Shown here: positions 15,287 to 23,672 of the stretch, in pieces | Numbering within the stretch: position 1 is the stretch's first letter | Layout of the letters: each line of letters starts with the position of its first letter | From: Allolucifera butyrica | Lineage (GTDB): Bacteria > Bacillota > Negativicutes > Sporomusales > UPPP01 | Length of the DNA stretch: 64,000 bases | Direction of reading: 5' to 3' | Assembly (NCBI RefSeq): GCF_900476375.1 | Contig: NZ_UPPP01000053.1 | Span: forward strand, 62,001-126,000 | Notes under the pieces: model-generated | Database searches by the model: none | The model's input: the letters and a program-made list of their open reading frames with translations, nothing else | Told to the model about the DNA's origin: nothing | Made by a program: the position numbers and the translations under genes

Positions 15287-16987
15287 GTGAAAAAATTATG
15301 GACCCCATGCTTGAAAAAATTATCGGCCCGGCTGCCAGGGGCCTCGCTTACGCTTACCAAAAAGAAGCTGGATGACCTTACGAATTTAATCGGCCATAGT
15401 GATTCAGTCGCCGCCGAAATTAACCAGATCACCAAAAAACTCATCACGCCGGATTCTTTTGAAAAGCAGGAAAAGCTGCCTATAAGCCCTATACTTGCCG
15501 ATAATTTGCAAATACTGCAGCAATTGTTTTTCCATTGTATTGATGTACAGTTCCGTGATCTGGCTATCGGCAGGGAACAAGTAACGGCCATGCTCATTTT
15601 TATTGACGGACTTGCCGATAAAAATAGAATTGACGGTCACATCGTGAAGTCGTTAATGGCCGTTCAATGCTCACCCCTGGCACCGACCCAGGGCATTGCA
15701 ATCCAATCTATTAAGAAACTTTTTTTGGCGGCCGCTGAAGTTAGGGAAATCGCAACCATCGGCGAAATCACCGAAACCATACTGACTGGAGACAGCGTTT
15801 TGCTGCTGGATGGAGCGGTTACCGCTTTACACATCGATACACGGGGTTGGGAGTCCCGCGATGTTTCGGAACCGATTACGGAAAGCGTGGTCAGAGGTCC
15901 CCGTGAGGGATTCACCGAAAACATCCGGACCAATACCGCTTTGTTGCGGCGAAGAATTAAAACCCCCCGCCTCCGGTTGGAAAAATACATTGTCGGCAGG
16001 ATGACCAAAACGGAGGTCAATCTCGCCTATCTAACAGGCACAGCCGACGACAGCGTCTTGGAAGAAGTACGCCGCAGAATCGAGCGAATTGATGTCGACT
16101 CCATTCTGGAAAGCGCCTATATCGAAGAATTAATCGAGGATGCTCCCTATTCGATGTTCCCTCAAATCGAACACAGCGAACGGCCGGACAAAGTTGCCGC
16201 TGCGATCCTGGAAGGCCGGGTCGCGATTGTGATTGACGGCACCCCGTTTGTCTTAATTGTGCCGACAGTGATGATCCAGTTTTGGCAATCCAGTGAAGAT
16301 TACTACGAACGTTATCCTACGGCCTGGCTGGTTCGTACGGTCCGGTTCGTTTACAGCACTCTCGCGTTGCTGCTTCCCGGCATTTACGTGGCAATCACCA
16401 ACTTTCATCAGGAAATGTTGCCTACGGCCCTGCTGATTAACATCGCAGCCTCCCATGCGGGCGTTCCCTTCCCGATTTACGTCGAAGCCTTACTGATGGA
16501 AATCACCTTTGAGACCTTGCGGGAAGCCGGTGTGCGGCTGCCTCAGCCTGTAGGCCAGGCAGTCAGTATCGTCGGCGGTCTGGTAATCGGAGAAGCCGCT
16601 GTACGGGCTGGAATCGTCTCGCCCTCAACGATCATTGTTGTTGCCATTACCGGCATCTCCTCGTTCGCCCTTCCTGCTTACAATTTGGGCTGGAGCCTGC
16701 GTCTCCTGCGTTTTGTATTCGGCTTTCTGGGATTCATCTCCGGCTTATATGGAATTCTGCTGGGCTTGCTTATCCTGCTGATTCATATTACTTCCCTGCG
16801 TTCTTTTGGCGTACCTTACTTTACCCCCCTGGCACCCTTTAAACGCCAGGATATTAAGGATGTCTTCACCAGGGCACCCTGGTGGTCAATGGACGAGCGG
16901 CCTGTTTCCATCTCCGGTTCTGACGCCAACCGGCGCAGACAAAAGTATTTTCTCAAACCCCGTCCTCCCGGCAATAGCGGTTGGTAG
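15287..16987 (+). CDS. gerKA: Spore germination receptor subunit A (GerA/GerKA family)
   Basis: This protein of about 566 residues has an N-terminal soluble domain (VKSLMAVQCSPLAP..., DGAVTALHIDTRGWESRDV, EPITESVVRGPREGFTENI, a family hallmark) and a C-terminal membrane domain of four or five helices from about residue 355. It forms the A subunit of the spore inner-membrane nutrient receptor. GTG 15287 is preferred because GGGGAAA precedes it; the upstream ATG 15257 has no ribosome-binding site. It is first in a gerA-gerC-small protein-gerB operon. The K-type name is by family resemblance; the germinant is unknown. Confidence 0.92.
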   Translation: MKKLWTPCLKKLSARLPGASLTLTKKKLDDLTNLIGHSDSVAAEINQITKKLITPDSFEKQEKLPISPILADNLQILQQLFFHCIDVQFRDLAIGREQVTAMLIFIDGLADKNRIDGHIVKSLMAVQCSPLAPTQGIAIQSIKKLFLAAAEVREIATIGEITETILTGDSVLLLDGAVTALHIDTRGWESRDVSEPITESVVRGPREGFTENIRTNTALLRRRIKTPRLRLEKYIVGRMTKTEVNLAYLTGTADDSVLEEVRRRIERIDVDSILESAYIEELIEDAPYSMFPQIEHSERPDKVAAAILEGRVAIVIDGTPFVLIVPTVMIQFWQSSEDYYERYPTAWLVRTVRFVYSTLALLLPGIYVAITNFHQEMLPTALLINIAASHAGVPFPIYVEALLMEITFETLREAGVRLPQPVGQAVSIVGGLVIGEAAVRAGIVSPSTIIVVAITGISSFALPAYNLGWSLRLLRFVFGFLGFISGLYGILLGLLILLIHITSLRSFGVPYFTPLAPFKRQDIKDVFTRAPWWSMDERPVSISGSDANRRRQKYFLKPRPPGNSGW

Positions 16988-16992
16988 TTAAA

Positions 16993-18252
16993 ATGATACA
17001 TAAATCTTTATTTTTACTTATGTTCCTTTTTTTATTGCTGTCTGTCAGCGGCTGCCGGGACCGCTATGATGTGGATGAACTGGCCATTGTCATCGGGGTA
17101 GGCATTGACCAGGTAAAGGGAGCGGAACCCATCCTGTTAACCGTCCAGGTTGTAAATCCCGCCGCGACCAAAAGTCCCGGCACGGAAGGCGGCGGTGGCA
17201 GCGGCGGCCAGAATAAACCCTTTATTATCTTAACCAGCCAAGGAAAAACTGTTCTGGAAGCAGTTCGAAATCTAACCAGGACTTCTCCTCGGAAGTTGTT
17301 ATTTTCCCACAATAAAATCATTGTCCTGGGCAAAACCCTGGCCGAATCGGACATAGCCGAAGTTATGGATTACATTGAACGGGACCGGGAATTCCGCCGG
17401 ACGAATCTCGTCGTTGTTGCGGAACAAACCGCGAAAGAAATTCTGGAAACAAAAACGGATATTGAAATGCTGCCGGCGCTCGGACTGTTTACCACTCTGA
17501 CTGGCAAAAGCCAGGAATTTGTTTATCCGGTCAATCTCAATGAATTTTTGTTGAATCTGCAGAATGGTATCGGTGTAAGCTATGCCCCATTAGTGAATTT
17601 AAAAGATCTCAACCAGGAAAGCAACCGGCAGTTGGAACAAGCCGCAGGAAAGCCGATGCCAACGTCCACTGCCAAAAGTCCCGCCAAAATTGACCTGGAC
17701 GGAATGGCCGTCTTCAGGCACAATCGCCTGATCGGCACACTCAATGATAAGGAATCGAGAGACCTGCTTTGGCTCACCAACAAATTGCAAAGAGATATGG
17801 TAACCGTTCCCGCCTTAACGGCAAAAGGCGACGGTGAAATTGCCGTAGATATCACTAAGGGAAACAGTGAAATCATTCCCCACTTTACCAATCACGGCAT
17901 TACCATGGATATCATTTGTACCGGCAATGCTACGCTGCGCGAAACCGGTTCTTTCAGTCCGCAGTTAAAAGATTTGCAGCAGTATAATCAAATTGAACAG
18001 AAGACGGAGGAACTGCTGCAAGCGCGGATGGAGCAAACGGTTAACCGGGCACAGCAGGAATTAAAAGCGGATTATCTCGGTTTCGGCAATCAAATCCACA
18101 ATTACAACCCGCCTGTGTGGCACCGGCTTCAAAACGACTGGGACCAGACCTTTCCGCAAATCCCATACCGAGTTACCTTCCATATAACCCTTTTGCGGGC
18201 CGGAACCATCCGGGGTTCCGCCATTCCGGAGAATGCGGGGTCTGAGTTATGA
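16993..18252 (+). CDS. gerKC: Spore germination receptor lipoprotein (Ger(x)C family)
   Basis: This 419-residue lipoprotein has signal MIHKSLFLLMFLFLLLSVSGC with a lipobox (LSVSGC) and conserved GCRDRYDVDELAIVIGVGID. It is the C subunit, anchored outside the spore inner membrane. A Gly/Ser-rich insert lies near residue 60. ATG 16993 follows the A-subunit stop by five bases, showing translational coupling. Its stop overlaps the next small gene by four bases. Confidence 0.92.
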   Translation: MIHKSLFLLMFLFLLLSVSGCRDRYDVDELAIVIGVGIDQVKGAEPILLTVQVVNPAATKSPGTEGGGGSGGQNKPFIILTSQGKTVLEAVRNLTRTSPRKLLFSHNKIIVLGKTLAESDIAEVMDYIERDREFRRTNLVVVAEQTAKEILETKTDIEMLPALGLFTTLTGKSQEFVYPVNLNEFLLNLQNGIGVSYAPLVNLKDLNQESNRQLEQAAGKPMPTSTAKSPAKIDLDGMAVFRHNRLIGTLNDKESRDLLWLTNKLQRDMVTVPALTAKGDGEIAVDITKGNSEIIPHFTNHGITMDIICTGNATLRETGSFSPQLKDLQQYNQIEQKTEELLQARMEQTVNRAQQELKADYLGFGNQIHNYNPPVWHRLQNDWDQTFPQIPYRVTFHITLLRAGTIRGSAIPENAGSEL

Positions 18253-18461
18253 CACTGCTGCTAATCCTGGCAGGCCTCCTGACCGCCGTCTATGAGGGGC
18301 TGCCGCTATTTAGAAAAAGACTTTGGCGGGAATTGGCCATATTGGGTTTACTCCTCGGATCGGCCGGGTTATTGGGAATTGTCCAGGTGCTGGGTCTGTC
18401 AACCCCGCTCAACTGGCTCGAACAAATCCTTGGCCCCGTTGGAAGGCAGTTCTTTAAGTAG
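18249..18461 (+). CDS. Small two-helix membrane protein in the ger operon
   Basis: This 70-residue protein has two hydrophobic segments (TLLLILAGLLTAVYEGLPLF and LAILGLLLGSAGLLGIVQVL) separated by a basic loop FRKRLWRE. Its ATG overlaps the gerC stop as ATGA, so it is translated with the receptor genes. I do not recognise a named family. Its position suggests an accessory subunit of the germinant receptor. Confidence 0.65.
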   Translation: MTLLLILAGLLTAVYEGLPLFRKRLWRELAILGLLLGSAGLLGIVQVLGLSTPLNWLEQILGPVGRQFFK

Positions 18462-18465
18462 CGTG

Positions 18466-18516
18466 AGAAAGACCGCTGCGCGGTTTTTCAGTCCATGGCG
18501 CAGGGCTCAGGGCGCG
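18466..18516 (+). repeat. Dispersed 51-bp repeat, copy 1
   Basis: A GAAAGACC...GGTTTTTC hairpin is followed by GCGCAGGGCTCAGGGCGCG. It matches 57157-57207 at 42 of 51 positions, counted by eye. It lies between the small ger gene and gerB. The hairpin half alone recurs at 29104-29127. Confidence 0.8.
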
Positions 18517-18559
18517 AACACGGCATCCGGCCAAAAACTAAAAAAGAGGTAAAAAAGAT

Positions 18560-19663
18560 ATGCAGGAAAGAGAAATCATCACGACCAACCAATTTGTCTG
18601 GATGTTGTTCATTCTGATCACTTCCATTACTTCCATGCAGTTGCCGGCAATGCTAATCGCCCAGGCAGGACGTGACGCCTGGCTGTCCGTACTCGGCGGC
18701 TGGCTGCTGGATGTCCTGCTGGCTGTGATTTATGCCTACATGGGGCTCCGCTTTCCCGGTGAGAATTTTGTGCAATACAGCAGCACCATTCTGGGCAAAA
18801 GAGCGGGAAAACTCGTAGGAGTTCTGTTCCCGTTATTCTTTTTGGTAGTATGTACGATTATCATGCGCGGTTTCGGTCAATTAATCATCGACTTCTTTCT
18901 GCCGACAGCTCCTCTCGCAGCAATTCTGCTTTCCAGTTTGTTCGTCGCCGCCTACGCCGCCCGCCAGGGACTGGAAGTGATCGTCCGCAATTCCGAACTG
19001 CTGGGGCCCTTGTATATCTTTAGCATCCTCATCGTCGCTCTGTTAATCACTCCCGACGTGGAAGTCAACCTGCTTAAACCGCAGTTTGATTACGGTGTGC
19101 GGCCGTTTCTGACGGGCGCTCCCTTTATACTTACCTATTTCGGCATTTGTATCATGATGTCCATGTTTATCCCGCTCTGCAACCGGCCGGAAAATGGTTT
19201 TGTGGCCAAGTTTATTTCGGTCAGTCTGGGCGCCGCCTTTAGCATCATTATGGTGGTTCTCGCCGTGGCGGTTTTTGGTTATAAGCAGGCTGAAAACATG
19301 TACGCTCCCGGTCTTGAACTTAGCCGGATGATCAGTATCGGCCGCTATTTGGAACGGGTGGAAATTATTTGGGTAATGCTGGTCATCGGCGCGGGAATTA
19401 TTGCCTCAGCCTGCATGCTCTGGGCCTTCAGCGTCGGCATAGCTCAGCTTGCAGGTTTACGCACCTATAAGCCCCTTGTTTATCCCACCGCCCTGCTGGC
19501 TATGATGCTTGGCCTAACCTCCTTTCATAGCAGCATGGAACAAACCCGTTTCGCCGAATATACCTATCCCGTTTTTGCCGCCTTTATAGAAGCCGGTTTG
19601 GAAATTTTTCTCTTTATTACCGCACTGATTTTCAACAAGCGGGGAAAAAGTACACTTCATTAG
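18560..19663 (+). CDS. gerKB: Spore germination receptor permease subunit (GerAB/GerKB family)
   Basis: This 367-residue integral membrane protein of the APC-related endospore germination permease family has about ten helices, starting REIITTNQFVWMLFILITSI. It is the B subunit, which binds the germinant in the spore inner membrane. ATG 18560 has AAAAAGAGGT about ten bases upstream. It lies at the end of the operon, followed by a possible small protein gene with a rare start codon and then a terminator. Confidence 0.92.
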   Translation: MQEREIITTNQFVWMLFILITSITSMQLPAMLIAQAGRDAWLSVLGGWLLDVLLAVIYAYMGLRFPGENFVQYSSTILGKRAGKLVGVLFPLFFLVVCTIIMRGFGQLIIDFFLPTAPLAAILLSSLFVAAYAARQGLEVIVRNSELLGPLYIFSILIVALLITPDVEVNLLKPQFDYGVRPFLTGAPFILTYFGICIMMSMFIPLCNRPENGFVAKFISVSLGAAFSIIMVVLAVAVFGYKQAENMYAPGLELSRMISIGRYLERVEIIWVMLVIGAGIIASACMLWAFSVGIAQLAGLRTYKPLVYPTALLAMMLGLTSFHSSMEQTRFAEYTYPVFAAFIEAGLEIFLFITALIFNKRGKSTLH

Positions 19664-19691
19664 GGTTCCCAATAATGAAGGAGGGCTTACC

Positions 19692-19853
19692 ATAGGAAAT
19701 TTCAGCTATTATAACCTGTCTGCCATTTTTACAGGGCTATGTATCATTGTAACCTGCTGTACGATTGCTTATCTCTTTCAAAAACATTTATTCAGTAAGT
19801 ACCGGGGAAAAATTTCTCCCATTACCGATAAGCCTTCGCCGGATAAAGAATAG
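19692..19853 (+). CDS. Possible 53-residue membrane protein with ATA start
   Basis: Downstream of gerB a strong AAGGAGGG is followed, seven bases later, by ATA and a 53-codon open frame: GNFSYYNLSAIFTGL, then hydrophobic CIIVTCCTIAYLFQ, then a charged tail ending DKPSPDKE. No ATG, GTG or TTG fits the site. Either AUA is used, or a G-to-A change or read error has spoiled an ATG. It has one transmembrane helix and would be the last gene of the ger operon. No family is recognised. Confidence 0.45.
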   Translation: MGNFSYYNLSAIFTGLCIIVTCCTIAYLFQKHLFSKYRGKISPITDKPSPDKE

Positions 19854-19873
19854 AAAAAAAATATTACTAGCAA

Positions 19874-19911
19874 AAAAATCTGCAAGCACCGGTTGGTTTT
19901 GCAGATTTCTT
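19874..19911. terminator. Terminator between convergent ger operon and lrp-type gene
   Basis: AAATCTGCAA (19876-19885) and TTGCAGATTT (19899-19908) with A and T runs on both sides. It serves both strands. Confidence 0.85.
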
Positions 19912-19923
19912 TTTGCGATAAAT

Positions 19924-20379
19924 TCAAATAAGCAAAGCCCCTCGCTCCTTATAGCGCCGGATTAAGAATTCGGAACAGACTCTGGTAATTCCGTCAATGC
20001 CTTGCAACTCCCGCACATAACGGTCGGCATGCTCCTGATTGTCGAACAGGACATGAACGTGCAAATGAGGCTGGCCGCTCATTTGGTAAACATTAGTCGT
20101 TTCGTCTGCAGCCATCAGTTTTTCAGCGACGGACTCCATGCTGGCCCAGTCCACTTCCACCGTAAAATACATAGACAGCATTTTGCCGGCCTTAAGTGGA
20201 TTTACGACGATAGTAAACCGGTCGATAATTTCATTGTCTATAAGACGGTTAATCCGTTCCCGGACCGCCGCGCGGGTTAAATTGACAAGACGCCCAAGGT
20301 CGGCGTTGCTCAAACGGCCATTTTCCGACAAGTGTTTAAGGATTTGCCGATCCGTATCATCCAGGTTTTTAAGCTGCAT
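19924..20379 (-). CDS. Lrp/AsnC family transcriptional regulator
   Basis: This 151-residue regulator has an N-terminal helix-turn-helix (LDDTDRQILKHLSENGRLSN, then LTRAAVRERINRL) and a C-terminal RAM/AsnC_trans_reg ligand domain. ATG 20379 is preceded by AAAGGAGAG. It is divergent from the TauE-type permease gene across an AT-rich 165-base gap, so it may control that transporter. The effector is probably an amino acid; the identity is unknown. Confidence 0.88.
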   Translation of the reverse strand: MQLKNLDDTDRQILKHLSENGRLSNADLGRLVNLTRAAVRERINRLIDNEIIDRFTIVVNPLKAGKMLSMYFTVEVDWASMESVAEKLMAADETTNVYQMSGQPHLHVHVLFDNQEHADRYVRELQGIDGITRVCSEFLIRRYKERGALLI

Positions 20380-20544
20380 TATAATCTCTCTCCTTTTAAA
20401 ATCAGAACTTTTTTACAAAGTAAAGAAAAATAATAAAAATATTGACCAAATGTATATTAAATATTATACTCATGATTATAGTGAAAAAACAAATAAATTG
20501 TAACTTTTACACTAAATTTGCAATAATATTTCGAGGTGAAAAAT

Positions 20545-21381
20545 TTGACGATTATCGCAGCAAAAATATTATGTATTTCCATTTTAGCCGGTATCACCGG
20601 TTCCATTCTGGGGCTAGGCGGCGGAATCATCGTTACGCCGGCTTTAACTTTGTTATTCGGCGTGGATATTGAACACGCCATCGGCGCCAGCCTTATCTCG
20701 GTAATTGCCACTTCCAGCGGTGCGGCCATTGCCTACATCCGGGACCAGGTCACCAATGTCCGGGCGGGAATCTTTTTGGAAATCGCCACAACGGTCGGAG
20801 CGGTTACCGGGGCGTTTATCGGCGGCCTGATCGCTCCCAATTTTTTGTATTTTATTTTTGGCCTGCTGTTATTGTATTCCGCCTTGGCGATGCTAAAGAA
20901 AGCCAAAGAGGAACTTCCTATCGGGGTTCCCTTAAGTAAAACGGCGGATAAACTAAAACTCCAGGGCGAATATTACGACAAAGCACTGGGAAAAACCATT
21001 CCCTATAATGTCGATAATGTATTCGGTGGACTTAGCGTCATGTATGGGGCCGGTGTCATTTCGGGCCTGCTGGGAATCGGCAGCGGCAGTTTTAAAGTCA
21101 TGGCCATGGATATTTTTATGAAGCTGCCGCTGAAAGTATCCAGTGCCACCAGCAATTTTATGATGGGAGTCACCGCCGCGGCCAGCGCCGGAATTTATTT
21201 GTTCCGGGGGGATATCAATCCGCTCATCTCCGCGCCGGTGGCTCTTGGCGTGCTGATAGGAGCTACCGCCGGCGCCAGAATCATGCAGAAGCTTAAAAGC
21301 AAAACCATCCGCAAGTTGTTCATCCCGGTCTTAGGCTACATAGCAGTCCAAATGATGCTTCAGGGAATGGGGGGTAAATAA
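20545..21381 (+). CDS. TauE/SafE family (DUF81) membrane permease
   Basis: This permease of about 278 residues has the repeated family motif GSILGLGGGIIVTP near the N-terminus and GLLGIGSGSFKV in the second half, with about eight helices. Family members move sulfonates, sulfite or other organic anions. TTG 20545 is favoured because GAGGTGA lies five bases upstream, overlapping the alternative GTG 20536. It is coupled to the DUF1634 gene (stop and start share one base), a standard pair for this subfamily. Confidence 0.85.
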   Translation: MTIIAAKILCISILAGITGSILGLGGGIIVTPALTLLFGVDIEHAIGASLISVIATSSGAAIAYIRDQVTNVRAGIFLEIATTVGAVTGAFIGGLIAPNFLYFIFGLLLLYSALAMLKKAKEELPIGVPLSKTADKLKLQGEYYDKALGKTIPYNVDNVFGGLSVMYGAGVISGLLGIGSGSFKVMAMDIFMKLPLKVSSATSNFMMGVTAAASAGIYLFRGDINPLISAPVALGVLIGATAGARIMQKLKSKTIRKLFIPVLGYIAVQMMLQGMGGK

Positions 21382-21767
21382 TGCAGAAAAAGTCGGTACA
21401 AAATCCTGGTTCCGGCAAACGGCAACGTTCCCTGGATATTGTCGTCAGCCGTTGTTTACGGTTTGGCGTTATCCTAAGCGCCGTCGTGATTCTGTCAGGG
21501 CTCATTTATTTTTTCATTACCGGCACCAGCGGCTATCCGGGACAATCCTATCCCAATAACTTTGCCGGCATCATTAGCGGCGCCTTGCAGGCAAAGCCTT
21601 TTGCCATTATATTAACGGGGCTGCTTATTTTGATCCTAACCCCGATTATGCGGGTCGGAATTACCATATTTGTTTTCATTAAAGAGAAAGATTGGCTATA
21701 TGCCGGTATCTCGTCAGTGGTCTTTCTGGTTCTGATAACCAGCTTTTTGTTTGGCAAGGCTCTTTAA
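21381..21767 (+). CDS. DUF1634 membrane protein
   Basis: This 128-residue protein has three hydrophobic helices (GVILSAVVILSGLIYFFIT, AIILTGLLILILTPIMRVG, AGISSVVFLVLITSFLF). It is the constant partner of DUF81/TauE permeases and probably an accessory subunit. It starts within the stop codon of the permease gene behind GGGGGGT and is followed by a terminator. Confidence 0.8.
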   Translation: MQKKSVQNPGSGKRQRSLDIVVSRCLRFGVILSAVVILSGLIYFFITGTSGYPGQSYPNNFAGIISGALQAKPFAIILTGLLILILTPIMRVGITIFVFIKEKDWLYAGISSVVFLVLITSFLFGKAL

Positions 21768-21780
21768 AACGGCGAAATTA

Positions 21781-21815
21781 AAAACGCACTCATAGCGCAT
21801 GAGTGCGTTTTTTTG
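21781..21815 (+). terminator. Terminator after DUF1634 gene
   Basis: AAAACGCACTCAT (21781-21793) pairs with ATGAGTGCGTTTT (21799-21811), then more T. Confidence 0.9.
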
Positions 21816-21853
21816 GTACTTTCCTTTTCGCTGAAGCTTTTGGGCCGTGCCTT

Positions 21854-22819
21854 CTAATTTTCTTTACTCATAGCATCCAGAGTATTTCGCAAAACAGAGG
21901 CGGAACGGGACAAAGCCTGCATTTCCTCTTCTCTTAAGTTTCCCTCCACTATTTTTTCAACTCCGGACTGAGCCACAATGCAGGGTATGCTTAAACAGAC
22001 GTCCCGGACTCCATACTGCCCCTCGAGGAAGGTAGATACGGTCAATACACTCCGCTGATTGCGAAGGATGGCGGTGACAATACGCACCAGGGCCAAACCA
22101 ATGGCAAAATAGGTGGAACCTTTATAATCAATAATGTGATAGGCCGACTTTTTCACTTCATTCACAATCTCTTCCCGTACGGCCTGCCAGTTATTACATT
22201 TACGGCAAATGGCGCAATACCGGTCAATCTCATTGCCGGCAAGATGAGTCATCGACCAGGCGGCAAATTCGCTGTCACCGTGTTCGCCCAGAATGTAGGC
22301 ATGAACATTGTGAACGTCAACACCGCAATGCTGGCCGAGTAAATAACGGAAGCGGGCGCTGTCGAGCACCGTTCCGGAGCCGATTACCCGGCCGGCTTTC
22401 CAGCCCAGTTCCTGTAAAACGGTATATGTCAGAATATCAACCGGATTGCTGGTCACAATCACAACAGCCTCCGATTCTTGTACCGCAATCTCACGGGCTA
22501 TATTTTTCATAATTCCGGCATTACGCTTAAGAAGGTCCAACCGTGTTTCGCCCGGCTGCTGCTTGGCGCCGGCGGTTATGACAATGACACTGGCATCCCG
22601 GTAATCGGCGGAACTGCCGACGTGAATATGGAGGGGCGGAAAAAAGGGTAAGCCATGGGCCAAGTCCAAAACTTGTCCCTTCACTAAATCCTGATTAAAG
22701 TCAATCAGGGCAATTTCATCAGCCACGCCGCTTTGCGCAAGCGCATAGGCAAAGGTCGCCCCTACGGCTCCGGCTCCGACTATTACAACTTTTCTAGCCT
22801 TCCATTGATTTTGATTCAT
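21854..22819 (-). CDS. ldh: L-lactate dehydrogenase
   Basis: This 321-residue NAD-dependent enzyme interconverts pyruvate and L-lactate in the cytoplasm. Visible are the dinucleotide motif VGAGAVGATFAYAL, the active-site loop GAKQQPGETRL with Gln at the substrate-selective position (lactate rather than malate type), and the catalytic histidine in GEHGDSEFAAWS. I chose ATG 22819 because GAGGAGG lies nine bases upstream; the frame continues upstream into the neighbouring gene. It is in an operon with the hemolysin III homologue (37-base gap). It supports fermentative metabolism. Confidence 0.93.
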   Translation of the reverse strand: MNQNQWKARKVVIVGAGAVGATFAYALAQSGVADEIALIDFNQDLVKGQVLDLAHGLPFFPPLHIHVGSSADYRDASVIVITAGAKQQPGETRLDLLKRNAGIMKNIAREIAVQESEAVVIVTSNPVDILTYTVLQELGWKAGRVIGSGTVLDSARFRYLLGQHCGVDVHNVHAYILGEHGDSEFAAWSMTHLAGNEIDRYCAICRKCNNWQAVREEIVNEVKKSAYHIIDYKGSTYFAIGLALVRIVTAILRNQRSVLTVSTFLEGQYGVRDVCLSIPCIVAQSGVEKIVEGNLREEEMQALSRSASVLRNTLDAMSKEN

Positions 22820-22856
22820 AACATCATGCCTCCTCTTCCTATGTATAATCCGGATA

Positions 22857-23486
22857 TTATGCCGCAACCGGCACCGGCAGTACATATAATAAAACGACGA
22901 TAAAGTGAGCGGCACTCCCGGCCATAACAAACAAGTGCCAAACCGTATGGTGGTACGGCAGCCGGCGCCAGAGATAAAAGACGGTACCGACCGTGTAGAA
23001 AAGACCGCCAAGAACCAGCCAGTATAGCCCCACGGTAGGTAAAGAAGCGATTAAAGGCTTCACGGCGATCAATACAAACCAACCCATCCCCACGTAGCAT
23101 AAGGTGGAAAGAATCTTGAATTTTTTCACGAAAAAAATCTTGAAGACAATACCGGCTACCGCCAGCGCCCAAATCGTGGCAAAAATGCTCCACCCCCATA
23201 CACCGTGCAGCAAAACAAGTGTAAACGGGGTATAGGTGCCGGCAATAAACAAATAAATGGCTGAGTGGTCAATAATCTTGAAAACATACTTGACCTTTTC
23301 CTTTTGAAAACTGTGATACAGCGTTGACGCTAAATACAATAGCAACAAGGTAGCGCCATAAATACTAAAACTCACTATATGCCAGACGTTGCCGTAAAAA
23401 GAAGCCGAAACCACCAGCACCACCAGTCCGGCTAAGGCCAATACCGCGCCAATGCCATGGGTAATTGCGTTCCAAAGTTCTTCCAT
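22857..23486 (-). CDS. Hemolysin III (YqfA/PAQR) family membrane protein
   Basis: This 209-residue protein has seven hydrophobic segments. PAQR/HlyIII metal-site motifs are present: NAITHGIGA, STLYHS, DHSAIYLFIAGTYTP and HTVWHLFVMAGSAAH. Bacterial members are thought to act in membrane lipid or fluidity control; the haemolysin name is historical. It is the first gene of a two-gene unit with ldh. Confidence 0.88.
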   Translation of the reverse strand: MEELWNAITHGIGAVLALAGLVVLVVSASFYGNVWHIVSFSIYGATLLLLYLASTLYHSFQKEKVKYVFKIIDHSAIYLFIAGTYTPFTLVLLHGVWGWSIFATIWALAVAGIVFKIFFVKKFKILSTLCYVGMGWFVLIAVKPLIASLPTVGLYWLVLGGLFYTVGTVFYLWRRLPYHHTVWHLFVMAGSAAHFIVVLLYVLPVPVAA

Positions 23487-23628
23487 ATCAAGTTCTCCTA
23501 TACTCGTTCTTAGCCTTATTATAACACGATCTTTGCTAATTATCGCCAGTCAATCACCGGACTAGTTTGTAGAAGAGCTAATATTGATCAATTCTTTCAA
23601 AATAACAATACTCCTTCTTTATCTAAAA

Positions 23629-23663
23629 GAAAAACCGCACAGAAATTATTCCGTACGGCTTAC
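23629..23663 (-). terminator. Terminator after citrate synthase gene
   Basis: On the minus strand GCCGTAC and GTGCGGT pair (with G-T pairs) and lead into TTTTTCTTTT, about ten bases after the stop codon. Confidence 0.6.
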
Positions 23664-23672
23664 ATTATAAAT

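Noticed and set aside
22820-23011. N-terminal extension of lactate dehydrogenase
   Set aside because: It lies inside the hemolysin III homologue gene and has no homology; ATG 22819 has a good ribosome-binding site.
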